This document shows positions 14,936 through 23,343 of a stretch of 64,000 nucleotides of DNA, piece by piece. The stretch is taken from contig NZ_CP119106.1 in the NCBI RefSeq assembly GCF_029643425.1, forward strand, positions 2,108,001 through 2,172,000. Direction: 5' to 3'. This DNA comes from Isoptericola sp. AK164. Lineage in GTDB: Bacteria > Actinomycetota > Actinomycetes > Actinomycetales > Cellulomonadaceae. The first letter of the stretch is position 1; every line of letters begins with the position of its first letter. The notes beneath the pieces were generated by a model, which was given only the letters and a program-made list of their open reading frames with translations, was not told the DNA's origin and did no database searches. The position numbers and the translations under genes were made by a program.

Positions 14936-16626
14936 CGCCCCCGGGACCGGCCGACGAGGCGTCCGGCGGCCACGTCGTGCTCGGCGGGGCCTACGTGCTG
15001 GGCGACATCCTCGGCACCGGTGGCACCTACACGGTCTACGAGGCCTCCCGGGTCGGCGCGACCGGCACGGACGGGACCGCGGAGGACACCGAGCCGCTGC
15101 TCATCAAGGTCCTGCACCCGCACCTGGTCGACGACGAGCCCACCCGCGCGGCCCTGGCCCGCGAGATCGCCGCCTCCGACCAGGTCGACCACCCGGGCGT
15201 CGCCAAGGTCCTCGACACCGGTGAGGACGAGATCGCGGGCGCGACCGTCCCCTGGCTGCTCACCCGGCGGCTGCCCGGGACCACCCTCGCCGAGCAGACG
15301 CCCTCGACGGGCCTGCCGTGGCCCGAGGCGCTCGGGGTCGCCGGCGGGCTGCTCGCGGCGCTCGCCGCCGTGCACGCCGCCGGGCTGGTGCACCGCGACG
15401 TGAGCCCGCGCAACGTGGTCGTCGACCGGCACCCGGACTGCACCGTCCAGGTCGGGCTGATCGACCTGGGCCTCACCGCCCCCGGCGGCCGGGACGGCGA
15501 CGGCGGGACCGTCGTGGGCTCGGCGGCGTTCATGTCGCCCGAGCAGGCCCAGGGCAGGCCGCTCGACGCACGCAGCGACCTGTACTCCGTCGGGGCGCTG
15601 ACCTACTTCGCCCTCACCGGGCACGCTCCGTACGAGCGCGCCGAGCCCGCCGACGTGCTGCGCGCCCACGTCGGGGCGCCCGTACCCGCGCCGTCGGCCC
15701 GCCGGGCCGGCGTGCCGACCTCCGTCGACCGGTACGTCGCGCAGGCGATGGCCAAGGACCCCGACCGCCGGTTCACCGCCGCCGGCACCATGGCGGCCGC
15801 CGCCGCGTCCGTGCTGGGCCTCGCCGCGAGCGCCGCCGCGGGCCCGGGGGCGGACCCCGACCAGACGATGAGCCTCGCCGAGGTCGACGCGCAGGACCCG
15901 GACCGGACCGCCGCGCTGGGAGCCGCCGGCACGACGGCGGCGCTCGCCGCGGCAGCAGCGGCGGCCGCGAGCGACGCCGAGCTGCAGCGGACCCGGCAGC
16001 TCGGCGCGGTCGGCGCCGGTGCCCCCGGCGACGCCGGCGACACAGGCGAGGCGACCGGCGCTGCCGGAGCGGCCGCGGCGGTCACCGGGGCGACGCCCGC
16101 CGACCCGGGTGCCGCGGCGCAGGACGCCCCGCCGTCGTCCGCCCGCCGGTGGGTCCCGGTCGCGCTGGTGGCCCTCGTGCTGGCCGTCGCCGCCGGCGCC
16201 GTCGTGTCCTGGCCCCTGGGCGACGCGGACCGAGGAGACCCCGTGCCCGTCGTCACGGTCAGCCCCTCCCCGACCACGGACCGCACGACGCCACCTCGCC
16301 CGGACGACCCGACGACGGCACCGCCCGCCGCACCGGCGCCCGAGCCCGAGCCCGAACCCACTCAGGAGCCGTCGCCCAGTCCGTCGCCGAGCCCCACGCC
16401 GTCGGACGAGCCGTCGCCGGAGCCGACGACGGCGTCGCCCACGGCACCGGAGCCGGACCCCACGGACGACACCACGCCGGCACCGCCGCCGACGCCCGAC
16501 CCGGACCCCACGGACGACACCACCACGGCGCCGGCGCCGGCACCCGAGCCGACCGACGACGCTCCCACGGCGCCGTCGGACGCCGAGGCGTCACCGGCGC
16601 CGGGCGGGAGCACCCCCGCGCCGTGA
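14923..16626 (+). CDS. Membrane-anchored Ser/Thr protein kinase (PknB-like)
   Basis: 567 residues. Kinase domain about 22-300: glycine loop LGTGGTYTVYE, ATP lysine in LLIKVLHP (K62), catalytic HRDVSPRNV (157-165) and metal-binding DLG (181-183). HRDxS with Ser in place of the usual Lys, and DLG for DFG, depart from the textbook motifs but occur in bacterial kinases. An Ala-rich linker follows, then one membrane helix (about 410-430) and an extracellular tail rich in Pro, Thr, Asp and Glu, with no PASTA repeats. The TDDT repeats suggest a wall-spanning stalk. A GTG at 14932, coupled to the leader frame, is an alternative start. Targets unknown. Confidence 0.88.
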   Translation: MPGVTPPGPADEASGGHVVLGGAYVLGDILGTGGTYTVYEASRVGATGTDGTAEDTEPLLIKVLHPHLVDDEPTRAALAREIAASDQVDHPGVAKVLDTGEDEIAGATVPWLLTRRLPGTTLAEQTPSTGLPWPEALGVAGGLLAALAAVHAAGLVHRDVSPRNVVVDRHPDCTVQVGLIDLGLTAPGGRDGDGGTVVGSAAFMSPEQAQGRPLDARSDLYSVGALTYFALTGHAPYERAEPADVLRAHVGAPVPAPSARRAGVPTSVDRYVAQAMAKDPDRRFTAAGTMAAAAASVLGLAASAAAGPGADPDQTMSLAEVDAQDPDRTAALGAAGTTAALAAAAAAAASDAELQRTRQLGAVGAGAPGDAGDTGEATGAAGAAAAVTGATPADPGAAAQDAPPSSARRWVPVALVALVLAVAAGAVVSWPLGDADRGDPVPVVTVSPSPTTDRTTPPRPDDPTTAPPAAPAPEPEPEPTQEPSPSPSPSPTPSDEPSPEPTTASPTAPEPDPTDDTTPAPPPTPDPDPTDDTTTAPAPAPEPTDDAPTAPSDAEASPAPGGSTPAP

Positions 16627-16641
16627 CCCGACCGACGCCGG

Positions 16642-17082
16642 TCAGTGCGCCCGGCCGCCGGTGATGTAGTCGGTGAGCTGGTCGCGCTCGGCCTGCACCT
16701 CGGCCATGCGGCGCTTGACGACGTCGCCGATGCTGACGATCCCGACCAGCCGGCCGTCGTCCAGAACCGGCACGTGGCGGACCCGGCGCTCGGTCATCAC
16801 GGCCATCAGGTCGTCCAACGGCGTCTCGGGCCCGCAGGTGTGCACGTCGACCGTCATGAGCTGCGCCACGGAGGCGTCGAGCACCCCGTCGCCGTCGTGG
16901 TGCAGCCGACGGACCACGTCGCGCTCGCTGACGATGCCGTCGACGTGGGTGCCGTCGCCGGACACGACGACCGCACCGATGCGGTGCTCGGCCAGCAGCG
17001 CCAGCAGGTCCCGCACGCTCGCCCCCGGCGCGACGGTGACGACCTCGTCACCCTTGTGCCGCAACGTCTCTGTCACCCGCAT
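16642..17082 (-). CDS. Tandem CBS-domain protein
   Basis: 146 residues, two CBS motifs filling the whole protein (about 8-63 and 74-128): VRDLLALLAEHRIGAVVVSGDGTHVDGIVSERDVVRRL and TPLDDLMAVMTERRVRHVPVLDDGRLVGIVSIGDVVKRR. CBS pairs bind adenosine nucleotides; stand-alone ones in actinobacteria are often stress-induced. The ATG follows GGAGGTGCC. It lies beside a redox/stress group, and its partner protein is unknown. Confidence 0.9.
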   Translation of the reverse strand: MRVTETLRHKGDEVVTVAPGASVRDLLALLAEHRIGAVVVSGDGTHVDGIVSERDVVRRLHHDGDGVLDASVAQLMTVDVHTCGPETPLDDLMAVMTERRVRHVPVLDDGRLVGIVSIGDVVKRRMAEVQAERDQLTDYITGGRAH

Positions 17083-17298
17083 CCCGGCACCTCCGCCGTG
17101 TCAGCGCCGGGCGCCGTCGCCACGGCCTCCTGCGTCGACCGTACGGCATCCGCACGCGCTCGCCCGGCGGGCCTGCGGCACGCGCCGCCCGGCGCGCGAG
17201 TCGCCGCACCCTCACTACGCTCGATCCCAGGAGGCGTCGCGCCGCGGTCCGTCCGCTCCGACGCGACGAGGTCGTCGACACCAGCGAAGGAGCAGGTG

Positions 17299-18714
17299 AT
17301 GACCGAGCTCACCACGATCGACGGCGGCACCACGCGGCTCGACGCCGAGCTGGACGCGCTGGCCGCCGACCTGACCGGCGGGCTGGTCCGGGCCGGGGAC
17401 CCCGACTACGACACGTCCCGCGCGCTGTGGAACGCCGTGACCGACCGGCACCCGGCCGCGATCGTGCGGTGCGCCACCACCGAGGACGTGGGCCGCGCGG
17501 TGCTGCTGGCCGCCGAGCACCGCCTGCTCGTCGCGGTGCGCGCCGGCGGGCACAACGTCGCCGGCACCGCGGGCGTCGACGACGGGCTCGTCATCGACCT
17601 CGGGCAGATGCGCGACGTGTCGGTCGACCCCGGGACCCGGCTCGCCCGGGTCGCCGGCGGGGCGCGGCTCGGCGACCTGGACGCCGCCACCCAGGAGCAC
17701 GCTCTCGCGGCCCCGGCCGGGGTCTTCTCCGACACGGGGATCGGCGGGCTGGGGCTGACCGGCGGCATCGGGTGGCTGCGGCGCCTGCTCGGGCTGACGT
17801 GCGACAACATCGTCGGGGCGACGGTGGTCGCCGCGGACGGGACCGTCCACGAGGTCGACGAGGAGAACGACCCCGAGCTGCTGTGGGGCCTGCGCGGCGG
17901 GGGCGGCAACCTGGGGGTCGTCACCGAGCTCGTCGTGCGGCTGCACCCGGTCGGACCGGAGGTCTACGCCGGGTTCGTCCTCCACCGCGCCGACCGGGCC
18001 CTGGAGGTCCTGCACGCCTACCGGGACTGGTCCGCCGACCTGCCCGACGAGGTCTCCTCCATGGCCGTCCTCGGGGCAGCACCCGAGGACGAGGCCGTCC
18101 CCGCCGAGCTGACGGGACAGCCGTGCGTGATCGTGCTGGCCTGCGTGGCCGACCCCGACCACGGGGAGGAGCTGCTGGCGCCGATCCGCGACCTGCCCGA
18201 CCCGGCCGCGGACCTCAGCGGCCCGGTGCCGTACGTCGAGCTGCAGCAGCTCTTCGACGCCGACTACCCCGAGGGGATGCGGTACTACTGGCGCTCGGTG
18301 CACCTGCCCGAGCTCTCCGAGGAGGCGCTGCTGCGCAGCGTGGACCAGATGCACCGCCGTCCCTCGGCGCTGTCCACCATCGACCTGTGGCACCTGGGTG
18401 GCGCGATGTCGCGGGTCGGCGCCGAGGACACCGCGTTCGGCGACCGCAGCGCGCCCTATCTCGTGGGCATCGAGGCGAACTGGACCGATCCGGACGACGA
18501 CGAGGCGAACATGCGCTGGGCCCGGGGCTGCGCCGCCGACCTCGACGAGCTGTCCACGGGACGCGAGTACCTCAACTTCCCCGGTTTCCAGGAGGGCGGC
18601 CAGGAGACCCTGCGGGCGGCCCACGGCGAGGCGAACTACGCCCGGCTGCGTGCGCTCAAGCAGCGCATGGACCCGCAGAACCTCTTCCGGCTGCACCAGA
18701 ACATCGCACCCTGA
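17299..18714 (+). CDS. FAD-binding oxidoreductase, berberine bridge enzyme-like
   Basis: 471 residues from ATG 17299, preceded by GAAGGAG. PCMH-type FAD domain: VRAGGHNVAGTAGVDDGLVIDLG, where H85 is the expected site of 8-alpha histidyl-FAD. Then GIGGLGLTGGIGWLRRLLGLTCDNIVGATVV and ELLWGLRGGGGNLGVVTELVVRLHPVG. The C-terminal NFPGFQEGGQETLRAAHGEANYARLRALKQRMDPQNLFRLHQNI is the BBE signature that closes over the flavin. Many family members oxidise sugars or alcohols with O2; the substrate here is unknown. It is followed 13 bases later by the universal stress protein gene on the same strand. Confidence 0.9.
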   Translation: MTELTTIDGGTTRLDAELDALAADLTGGLVRAGDPDYDTSRALWNAVTDRHPAAIVRCATTEDVGRAVLLAAEHRLLVAVRAGGHNVAGTAGVDDGLVIDLGQMRDVSVDPGTRLARVAGGARLGDLDAATQEHALAAPAGVFSDTGIGGLGLTGGIGWLRRLLGLTCDNIVGATVVAADGTVHEVDEENDPELLWGLRGGGGNLGVVTELVVRLHPVGPEVYAGFVLHRADRALEVLHAYRDWSADLPDEVSSMAVLGAAPEDEAVPAELTGQPCVIVLACVADPDHGEELLAPIRDLPDPAADLSGPVPYVELQQLFDADYPEGMRYYWRSVHLPELSEEALLRSVDQMHRRPSALSTIDLWHLGGAMSRVGAEDTAFGDRSAPYLVGIEANWTDPDDDEANMRWARGCAADLDELSTGREYLNFPGFQEGGQETLRAAHGEANYARLRALKQRMDPQNLFRLHQNIAP

Positions 18715-18727
18715 GGAGCTGATCGCG

Positions 18728-19612
18728 GTGATCGAGAAGAGCGAGATCTGGTCGCGCGGCGTGGTCGTCGGCGTGGACGGGTCCCCCGAGAGCTACCACG
18801 CGTTCGACTGGGCCCTGGCCGCCGCGGCGCGCCACCACGCGACGCTGACCGTGACGCACGCCCGGACGGTGCCGGCCGGGCCCGTCAGCCCCGTGCCGGC
18901 CTACGACCCCGAGCAGCTGCGTGCCGAGGCCCAGCAGGTCGTGGACGACGCGCTCGGCAGGATCCGGCACGACCCGCAGGACATGCCGGAGGTGCGGTCC
19001 GCGGCCAGCATCGGCGCTCCCGACTCCGTGCTGACCGCGTACTCGCGCGACGTCGACCTGGTCGTCGTAGGACGCCGCGGCGCGGCCGGCTCGCGGCACG
19101 CCCTGGGGTCGGTGTCCGCGGCGACCGCCGCGCACGCCCGTGGTCCGGTCGCGATCGTCCCCACCGGCGCCCACGGGCCCACCCCGGAGCGGGTCGTGGT
19201 CGGCATCGGGTTCGACGACGACCCCACCGCGGCGCTCGACCTCGCGTTCTCCGAGGCGGACCGCAGCGGCTGCCCCGTCGTGCTGGTGCACGCCGTGCAG
19301 CCGTCGACGCAGGTCGCCCACGAGGCGGGACCCGCGCAGGACGAGGACGTCCAGGCCGCGCTGCGCGGGCTGGCCAGCCACTGGGCGACGGCCCACCCCG
19401 AGGTCGAGTGCCTCCTGCGGACGCGGCCCGGGGACGCCGCCGAGGCGCTCCTGGACGAGGTGACGGCGTCGGACCTGCTCGTCCTCGGCGGGCACCGGCA
19501 CCGGCGCTTCCTCGGGCGGCTGCTCGGCTCGGTCCCGGACGCGCTGCTGGGCGAGGCCCCCTGCGTCGTCACCGTGGTGCACACCGACCGGCCGCACCCC
19601 CACGAGGACTGA
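18728..19612 (+). CDS. Tandem universal stress protein
   Basis: 294 residues, two Usp domains (about 8-140 and 155-288). Domain 1: VVVGVDGSPESYHAFDWALAAA and VVVGRRGAAGSRHALGSVSAATAAHARGPVAIV. Domain 2: VVVGIGFDDDPTAALDLAFSEA and LLVLGGHRHRRFLGRLLGSVPDALLGEAPCVVTVV. Both carry the glycine-rich ATP-binding turn ending in GS, so ATP binding is likely. The GTG start follows GAGGAGCTGATCGCG. It lies between the FAD oxidoreductase and the alcohol dehydrogenase with gaps of 13 and 8 bases, so the three form one operon. This grouping recalls dormancy/low-oxygen regulons of actinobacteria. Confidence 0.92.
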   Translation: MIEKSEIWSRGVVVGVDGSPESYHAFDWALAAAARHHATLTVTHARTVPAGPVSPVPAYDPEQLRAEAQQVVDDALGRIRHDPQDMPEVRSAASIGAPDSVLTAYSRDVDLVVVGRRGAAGSRHALGSVSAATAAHARGPVAIVPTGAHGPTPERVVVGIGFDDDPTAALDLAFSEADRSGCPVVLVHAVQPSTQVAHEAGPAQDEDVQAALRGLASHWATAHPEVECLLRTRPGDAAEALLDEVTASDLLVLGGHRHRRFLGRLLGSVPDALLGEAPCVVTVVHTDRPHPHED

Positions 19613-19620
19613 GGACCCTC

Positions 19621-20610
19621 GTGCGGGCCTGGACGACCGGCGACCAGGCCGGGAGCCTCACCCTGTCCGAGCTGCCCGTCCCGGAGCCGGCGGCGGACGA
19701 GGTGCTCGTGCGCGTCGAGGCCTCCGGGGTGTGCCGCACCGACCTGCACGTGGTCGACCGCGAGCTCGCCGTGCACCGACCGCACGTCGTCCCCGGCCAC
19801 CAGATCGTGGGGACGGTCGAGGCCACCGGGTCCGCCGTCCGTCGGCTGCGCCCGGGCGAGCGCGTCGGCGTCGCCTGGCTGCGCCGCACCTGCGGGGCCT
19901 GCCGCTGGTGCCGCGAGGGCCGCGAGAACCTCTGTCCCGACTCGGCCTACACCGGGTGGGACGCCGACGGCGGCTTCGCGGAGCACACCACCGTGCCCGA
20001 GGCCTTCGCCTACCCGCTGACCGCCGACCACGACCCCGTCACGACGGCGCCGCTGCTGTGCGCCGGCATCATCGGCTACCGCGCCCTGAGCCGGGCGAAC
20101 CTGCCGCCCGGCGGGCGCCTCGGCATCTACGGGTTCGGCTCGAGCGCGCACCTCACCGCCCAGGTGGCGACCGCCCGCGGGGCCGAGCTGTTCGTCATGA
20201 CCCGCGGCGAGCAGAACCGCGAGCTGGCGCGACGCGCCGGGGCCGCCTTCGTCGGCGGCGCCACCGACGTGCCCCCGGTGCGGGTCGACGCCGCGATCGT
20301 GTTCGCCCCGGCAGGCGAGCTGGTCCCCCTCGCGCTGCAGGCCACCGAGCGTGGCGGCACCGTCACGCTGGCCGGCATCCACATGAGCGAGATCCCCGCG
20401 ATGGACCACACCCGCGACCTGTTCGACGAGCGCGACCTGCGCACGGTGACCGCCAACACGCGGGCGGACGGTGCCGCACTGCTGCGGCTGGCCACCACGA
20501 TGCGTCTGACGCCGGCCGTCACGCGGTACCCGTTCACCGCCGCCGACGCGGCCCTGGACGACCTGCGAGCAGGACGTGCCTCCGGCTCCCTGGTGCTCGC
20601 GCCGGCGTGA
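19621..20610 (+). CDS. Zinc-dependent alcohol dehydrogenase
   Basis: 329 residues from GTG 19621, 8 bases after the stress-protein gene. Medium-chain dehydrogenase: catalytic zinc ligands C38 (GVCRTD) and H60 (PGHQIVGTV), structural zinc cysteines C91, C94, C97 and C105 (CGACRWCREGRENLC), and the nucleotide-binding IYGFGSSAHLTAQVA turn. It matches the zinc-binding alcohol dehydrogenase family of the AdhA type, which acts on primary alcohols or aldehydes with NAD(P). The GFGSSA turn departs from the usual GxGxxG. Last gene of the three-gene operon, convergent with the flavodoxin gene (3-base gap). Confidence 0.92.
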   Translation: MRAWTTGDQAGSLTLSELPVPEPAADEVLVRVEASGVCRTDLHVVDRELAVHRPHVVPGHQIVGTVEATGSAVRRLRPGERVGVAWLRRTCGACRWCREGRENLCPDSAYTGWDADGGFAEHTTVPEAFAYPLTADHDPVTTAPLLCAGIIGYRALSRANLPPGGRLGIYGFGSSAHLTAQVATARGAELFVMTRGEQNRELARRAGAAFVGGATDVPPVRVDAAIVFAPAGELVPLALQATERGGTVTLAGIHMSEIPAMDHTRDLFDERDLRTVTANTRADGAALLRLATTMRLTPAVTRYPFTAADAALDDLRAGRASGSLVLAPA

Positions 20611-20613
20611 ACC

Positions 20614-21138
20614 TCAGGCGCGCTGCAGCATCTCCAGGGAGCGGACGGCCAGCCGTTCGCCCCACTCGCGGGCCCGGTCGCGCTCGTGCGGCAGGAGCGG
20701 CCCCTCGGTGTCGGCGACGTAGAACGACGCCCCCCGGTCCACCACGCGGTGCCCCTCGTGCCGCAGCGCGCGTGCCGCGGCGTGCGCGGCCGACCCGGGC
20801 AGGTGGCGGACCTTCTCGACGCGCGTGTCGAACGTGGCGTACAGCCGCAGGTCGCGGTCCGGTGAGAGACGGTCGATCCACTCCCGGATGCCCGGGTAGT
20901 CGGAGGGGCGGTCGCCCAGCCGTTCCTGCGCCTCGTGCCGTGTCTGGGGCCGGCTCATGCCGAAGGCGTGGGTCGGGCCACCGACGACGACGAGGTCCTC
21001 CCCGTCGGCCTCGTCGTCGCCCAGGCTGCTGACGGAGCGGACGCGCACCGGCATGCGGGTGGCGATCCCGTCCCCGACGGCACGCGCCACCAGGGCGGTG
21101 TTGCCGAAGCTGGTCTCGTAGATCACGAGTGCGGACAT
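20614..21138 (-). CDS. Flavodoxin-family protein
   Basis: 174 residues from ATG 21138, preceded by GAGGAG; a TTG three codons upstream is also possible. Flavodoxin fold: the first strand and phosphate loop ALVIYETSFGNTALVARAV, LVVVGGPTHAFGMSRP (FMN isoalloxazine loop near residue 58), and a C-terminal ASFYVADTEGPLLPHERDRAREWGERLA. This matches the flavodoxin/nitric oxide synthase-type proteins found next to universal stress genes. The electron partner is unknown. It lies 30 bases after the GyrI-like gene and is probably cotranscribed from the composite promoter at 21759-21798. Confidence 0.87.
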   Translation of the reverse strand: MSALVIYETSFGNTALVARAVGDGIATRMPVRVRSVSSLGDDEADGEDLVVVGGPTHAFGMSRPQTRHEAQERLGDRPSDYPGIREWIDRLSPDRDLRLYATFDTRVEKVRHLPGSAAHAAARALRHEGHRVVDRGASFYVADTEGPLLPHERDRAREWGERLAVRSLEMLQRA

Positions 21139-21168
21139 GACGATCAACTCCTCGGCGCCCGAGCGCCC

Positions 21169-21675
21169 TCAGCCGGCCTCGACGGCCGGACCGCTGACCG
21201 GCATGACGATCCGGGTGCGCCAGGTCGCCGGGTCGGGGTCCGACTCGGGTCCGGCCTCGTAGAACTCCCACGACTGGTCCAGGGGATGCACGTCGTGCTC
21301 GGTCATCCAGGTCTCCAGCCGTGCGTAGGTCGCCGCCAGCCCGTCGTAGGCCCCGTCTTGGAGGGTCTCCACGACGCGCGCCTCGGGCAGGACGCCGGAG
21401 ACCGGCCTCCCGGGGCCGGGGTCGGCCACGGTGAGGTCGGCCGGTTCGGCCAGCGGGAACCCGATCTCGATGTCGAAGCCCCCGGCCATGGGCCCGCGGT
21501 AGCGGGCGTAGGGCGGACCGGCGGGCTGCACGCCGCCGTGCTCCAGCGCGGCGACCACCTGGGGCAGGACCCGGGCGAACAGCGCGGGCACGTCCTCCTG
21601 GCTCACCATCTGCCGCAGCCCGAAGGTGGGCTGCTCCACGGACTCGATCAGTCGGATCTCGTGCGTCTCGTCCAT
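21169..21675 (-). CDS. GyrI-like small-molecule-binding domain protein
   Basis: 168 residues from ATG 21675. One GyrI-like/AraC effector-binding domain: QPTFGLRQMVSQEDVPALFARVLPQVVAALEHGG, GGFDIEIGFPLAEPADL, RVVETLQDGAYDGLAATYARLETWMTEHDV and WEFYEAGPESDPDPATWRTRIVMPV, in the order seen in stand-alone members. There is no DNA-binding domain. The ligand is unknown; some relatives hydrolyse or bind toxic small molecules. First gene of a two-gene unit with the flavodoxin gene, 84 bases downstream of the composite promoter module. Confidence 0.83.
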   Translation of the reverse strand: MDETHEIRLIESVEQPTFGLRQMVSQEDVPALFARVLPQVVAALEHGGVQPAGPPYARYRGPMAGGFDIEIGFPLAEPADLTVADPGPGRPVSGVLPEARVVETLQDGAYDGLAATYARLETWMTEHDVHPLDQSWEFYEAGPESDPDPATWRTRIVMPVSGPAVEAG

Positions 21676-21758
21676 CGCTGCTCGACCTCCCTGCCGGACT
21701 GCGGCGCGTCGCCGTCGACCGCTGGTTCCCACGATCGACCGGGCGCCCCGCGTCCGGA

Positions 21759-21798
21759 CAGGGCCCTAGGTCCCGACTCGACCCGCCGGAGGTCCCGG
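21759..21798 (-). promoter_or_regulatory. Composite regulator site, copy 1 (DosR-like tandem boxes)
   Basis: Read on the minus strand: CCGGGACCTCCGGC, 8 variable bases, TCGGGACC, 3 variable bases, GGCCCTG. The GGGACC boxes are 22 bp apart, two helical turns. The downstream box is a near-palindrome (GGGACC-TA-GGGCCC), resembling the GGGAC-N4-GTCCC core of DosR/DevR sites. It lies 84 bases before the GyrI-like gene. The identical layout recurs at 23232-23271. Confidence 0.65.
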
Positions 21799-21817
21799 AC
21801 CCCGGGGCCGGGAGCCG

Positions 21818-23206
21818 TCAGTCCACGAGCACCTTCTCGCCGGCGCGCGGGACGACGGCGGGACAGCCGACCTCGTCACGGATGCGCTCGGCCAGTGCCG
21901 CCGACGCGCGTTCCTCGCCGTGGACGACGTAGACGGCCTCCGGAGGCTCGGGCATCTGCCGGAGCCAGTCGACCAGCTCGCTCGCGTCGGCGTGGACGGA
22001 GAACTCCTGGTCCTCGACGATCTCCGCGTTCACCGGCACGTACCGGCCCATCATCTTCACCTCACGCGCGCCGTCGCGCAGCATGCTGCCCCGGGTGCCG
22101 TTCGCCTGGAAGCCGGTCAGGACCACGCAGTTCCGGCGGTCCGGGAGCAGATGGCGCAGGTGGTGGACCACGCGGCCCCCGGACGCCATCCCCGAGGCGG
22201 AGACGACGATGCACGGCTGCCGCGGCGAGTTGAGCCTCATCGACTCCTCCGGGGTCCGGGCCGCGTGCAGCGACGGGAGGTCGACGAGGTCCGACATCCC
22301 CGGGCGCAGCTCTCCGGCGACCCCGGCACGTCGGTAGACGTCGAGGGCGGCCAGCGCCATGGGGCTGTCGACGAAGACCGGGACCGGAGGGATCTGGCCC
22401 TCGCGGACCATCGTGGACAGGGCGTGCAGGACCAGCTCCGTGCGGTCGACGGCGAACGCCGGCACGAGGACCACGCCGCCCCGACGGATCGTGCGGCGTA
22501 CGGCGTCCGCGAACGCCGCGTGCGCCCGGGGCGGCTCACGGTGCTCGCGGTCGCCGTAGGTGGACTCGATCACCACCGTGCGCGCGGCGGGCGGGTCGGC
22601 GCGTGGTCGCAGCACGGGGTGCTCGGTACGCCCGAGGTCCCCGGAGACCAGGACCCGGGCGGACCCGACCCGAGCCAGCACGCTGGCCGAGCCCAGGACG
22701 TGACCGGCCCGGACGAGTCGCAGGCTCGACTCGCCCCCGAGGTCGACGTCGACGTCGAAGGGCACGGTCTCGAACCTCTCGATCGCGCGCTCGGCGTCCT
22801 CGACCGTGTAGAGCGGCAGGGGCGGGTCGTGACGGGACCACCCGCCGCGTCGCGCGAGGTCCGCGTCCCGCTCCTGCAGGTTGGCGCTGTCCCGCAGGAC
22901 GATCGCGGTGAGCGCGGCCGTCCCCTCGGTCATCCGGATCGACCCCGCGTAGCCGTCACGGACGAGGACGGGGAGGAAGCCGCAGTGGTCCAGGTGGCAG
23001 TGCGTCAGGACCACGTCGTCGATTGTCTCCGGCGGGACAGGGAAGGCGTCCCAGTTCCTCCGCCTCCACCGCCGCTCGCCCTGGTAGAGACCGCAGTCGA
23101 CCAGGAGCCGTCGATCGTCGGACTCGAGCAGGAACCGGCTCCCGGTCACGGTCCCGGCGCCACCGAGGAACGTCAGCGCGACCGATGCTGTACCCACGCT
23201 CCCCAT
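21818..23206 (-). CDS. MBL-fold beta-CASP ribonuclease-type protein
   Basis: 462 residues. Metallo-beta-lactamase zinc motif LTHCHLDHCG (H69, H71, D73, H74), GHVLGSASVLARV, LVSGDLGRTEHPVLRPRADPP, then the beta-CASP region VIESTYGDREHR and VVLVPAFAVDRTELVLHALSTM, a CIVVSASGMASGGRVVHHL stretch, and the C-terminal VHGEERASAALAERIRDE RNA-specificity segment. This matches the exonuclease/CPSF-like 'MBL fold RNA-specificity' family, whose members are RNases; several sit in stress gene clusters. Start ATG 23206; the GTG at 23197 is an alternative. The composite promoter module ends only 25 bases upstream of the ATG. Confidence 0.9.
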   Translation of the reverse strand: MGSVGTASVALTFLGGAGTVTGSRFLLESDDRRLLVDCGLYQGERRWRRRNWDAFPVPPETIDDVVLTHCHLDHCGFLPVLVRDGYAGSIRMTEGTAALTAIVLRDSANLQERDADLARRGGWSRHDPPLPLYTVEDAERAIERFETVPFDVDVDLGGESSLRLVRAGHVLGSASVLARVGSARVLVSGDLGRTEHPVLRPRADPPAARTVVIESTYGDREHREPPRAHAAFADAVRRTIRRGGVVLVPAFAVDRTELVLHALSTMVREGQIPPVPVFVDSPMALAALDVYRRAGVAGELRPGMSDLVDLPSLHAARTPEESMRLNSPRQPCIVVSASGMASGGRVVHHLRHLLPDRRNCVVLTGFQANGTRGSMLRDGAREVKMMGRYVPVNAEIVEDQEFSVHADASELVDWLRQMPEPPEAVYVVHGEERASAALAERIRDEVGCPAVVPRAGEKVLVD

Positions 23207-23231
23207 CGTCCGCCCCTCGCGGCTCGGTCAG

Positions 23232-23271
23232 CAGGGCCGATGGTCCCGAGACGGTCGGCCGGAGGTCCCGG
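23232..23271 (-). promoter_or_regulatory. Composite regulator site, copy 2 (DosR-like tandem boxes)
   Basis: Read on the minus strand: CCGGGACCTCCGGC, 8 variable bases, TCGGGACC, 3 variable bases, GGCCCTG, the same constant blocks, spacing and orientation as 21759-21798. It lies between the beta-CASP gene (minus, start 25 bases away) and the CPBP protease gene (plus, start 72 bases away) and could control both. Confidence 0.65.
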
Positions 23272-23343
23272 CGTCGGACGTCGCCCGGCGGCGAGCCGCC
23301 GCGGCCGGACGGACGATGGGAGGAGCCACCCGAGGAGCAGGCC

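Noticed and set aside
16300-16620. A repeat array or CRISPR in the Pro/Thr/Asp codons of the kinase tail
   Set aside because: The repeats are short, irregular, in frame and coding; spacing does not fit CRISPR, and no cas genes are present.
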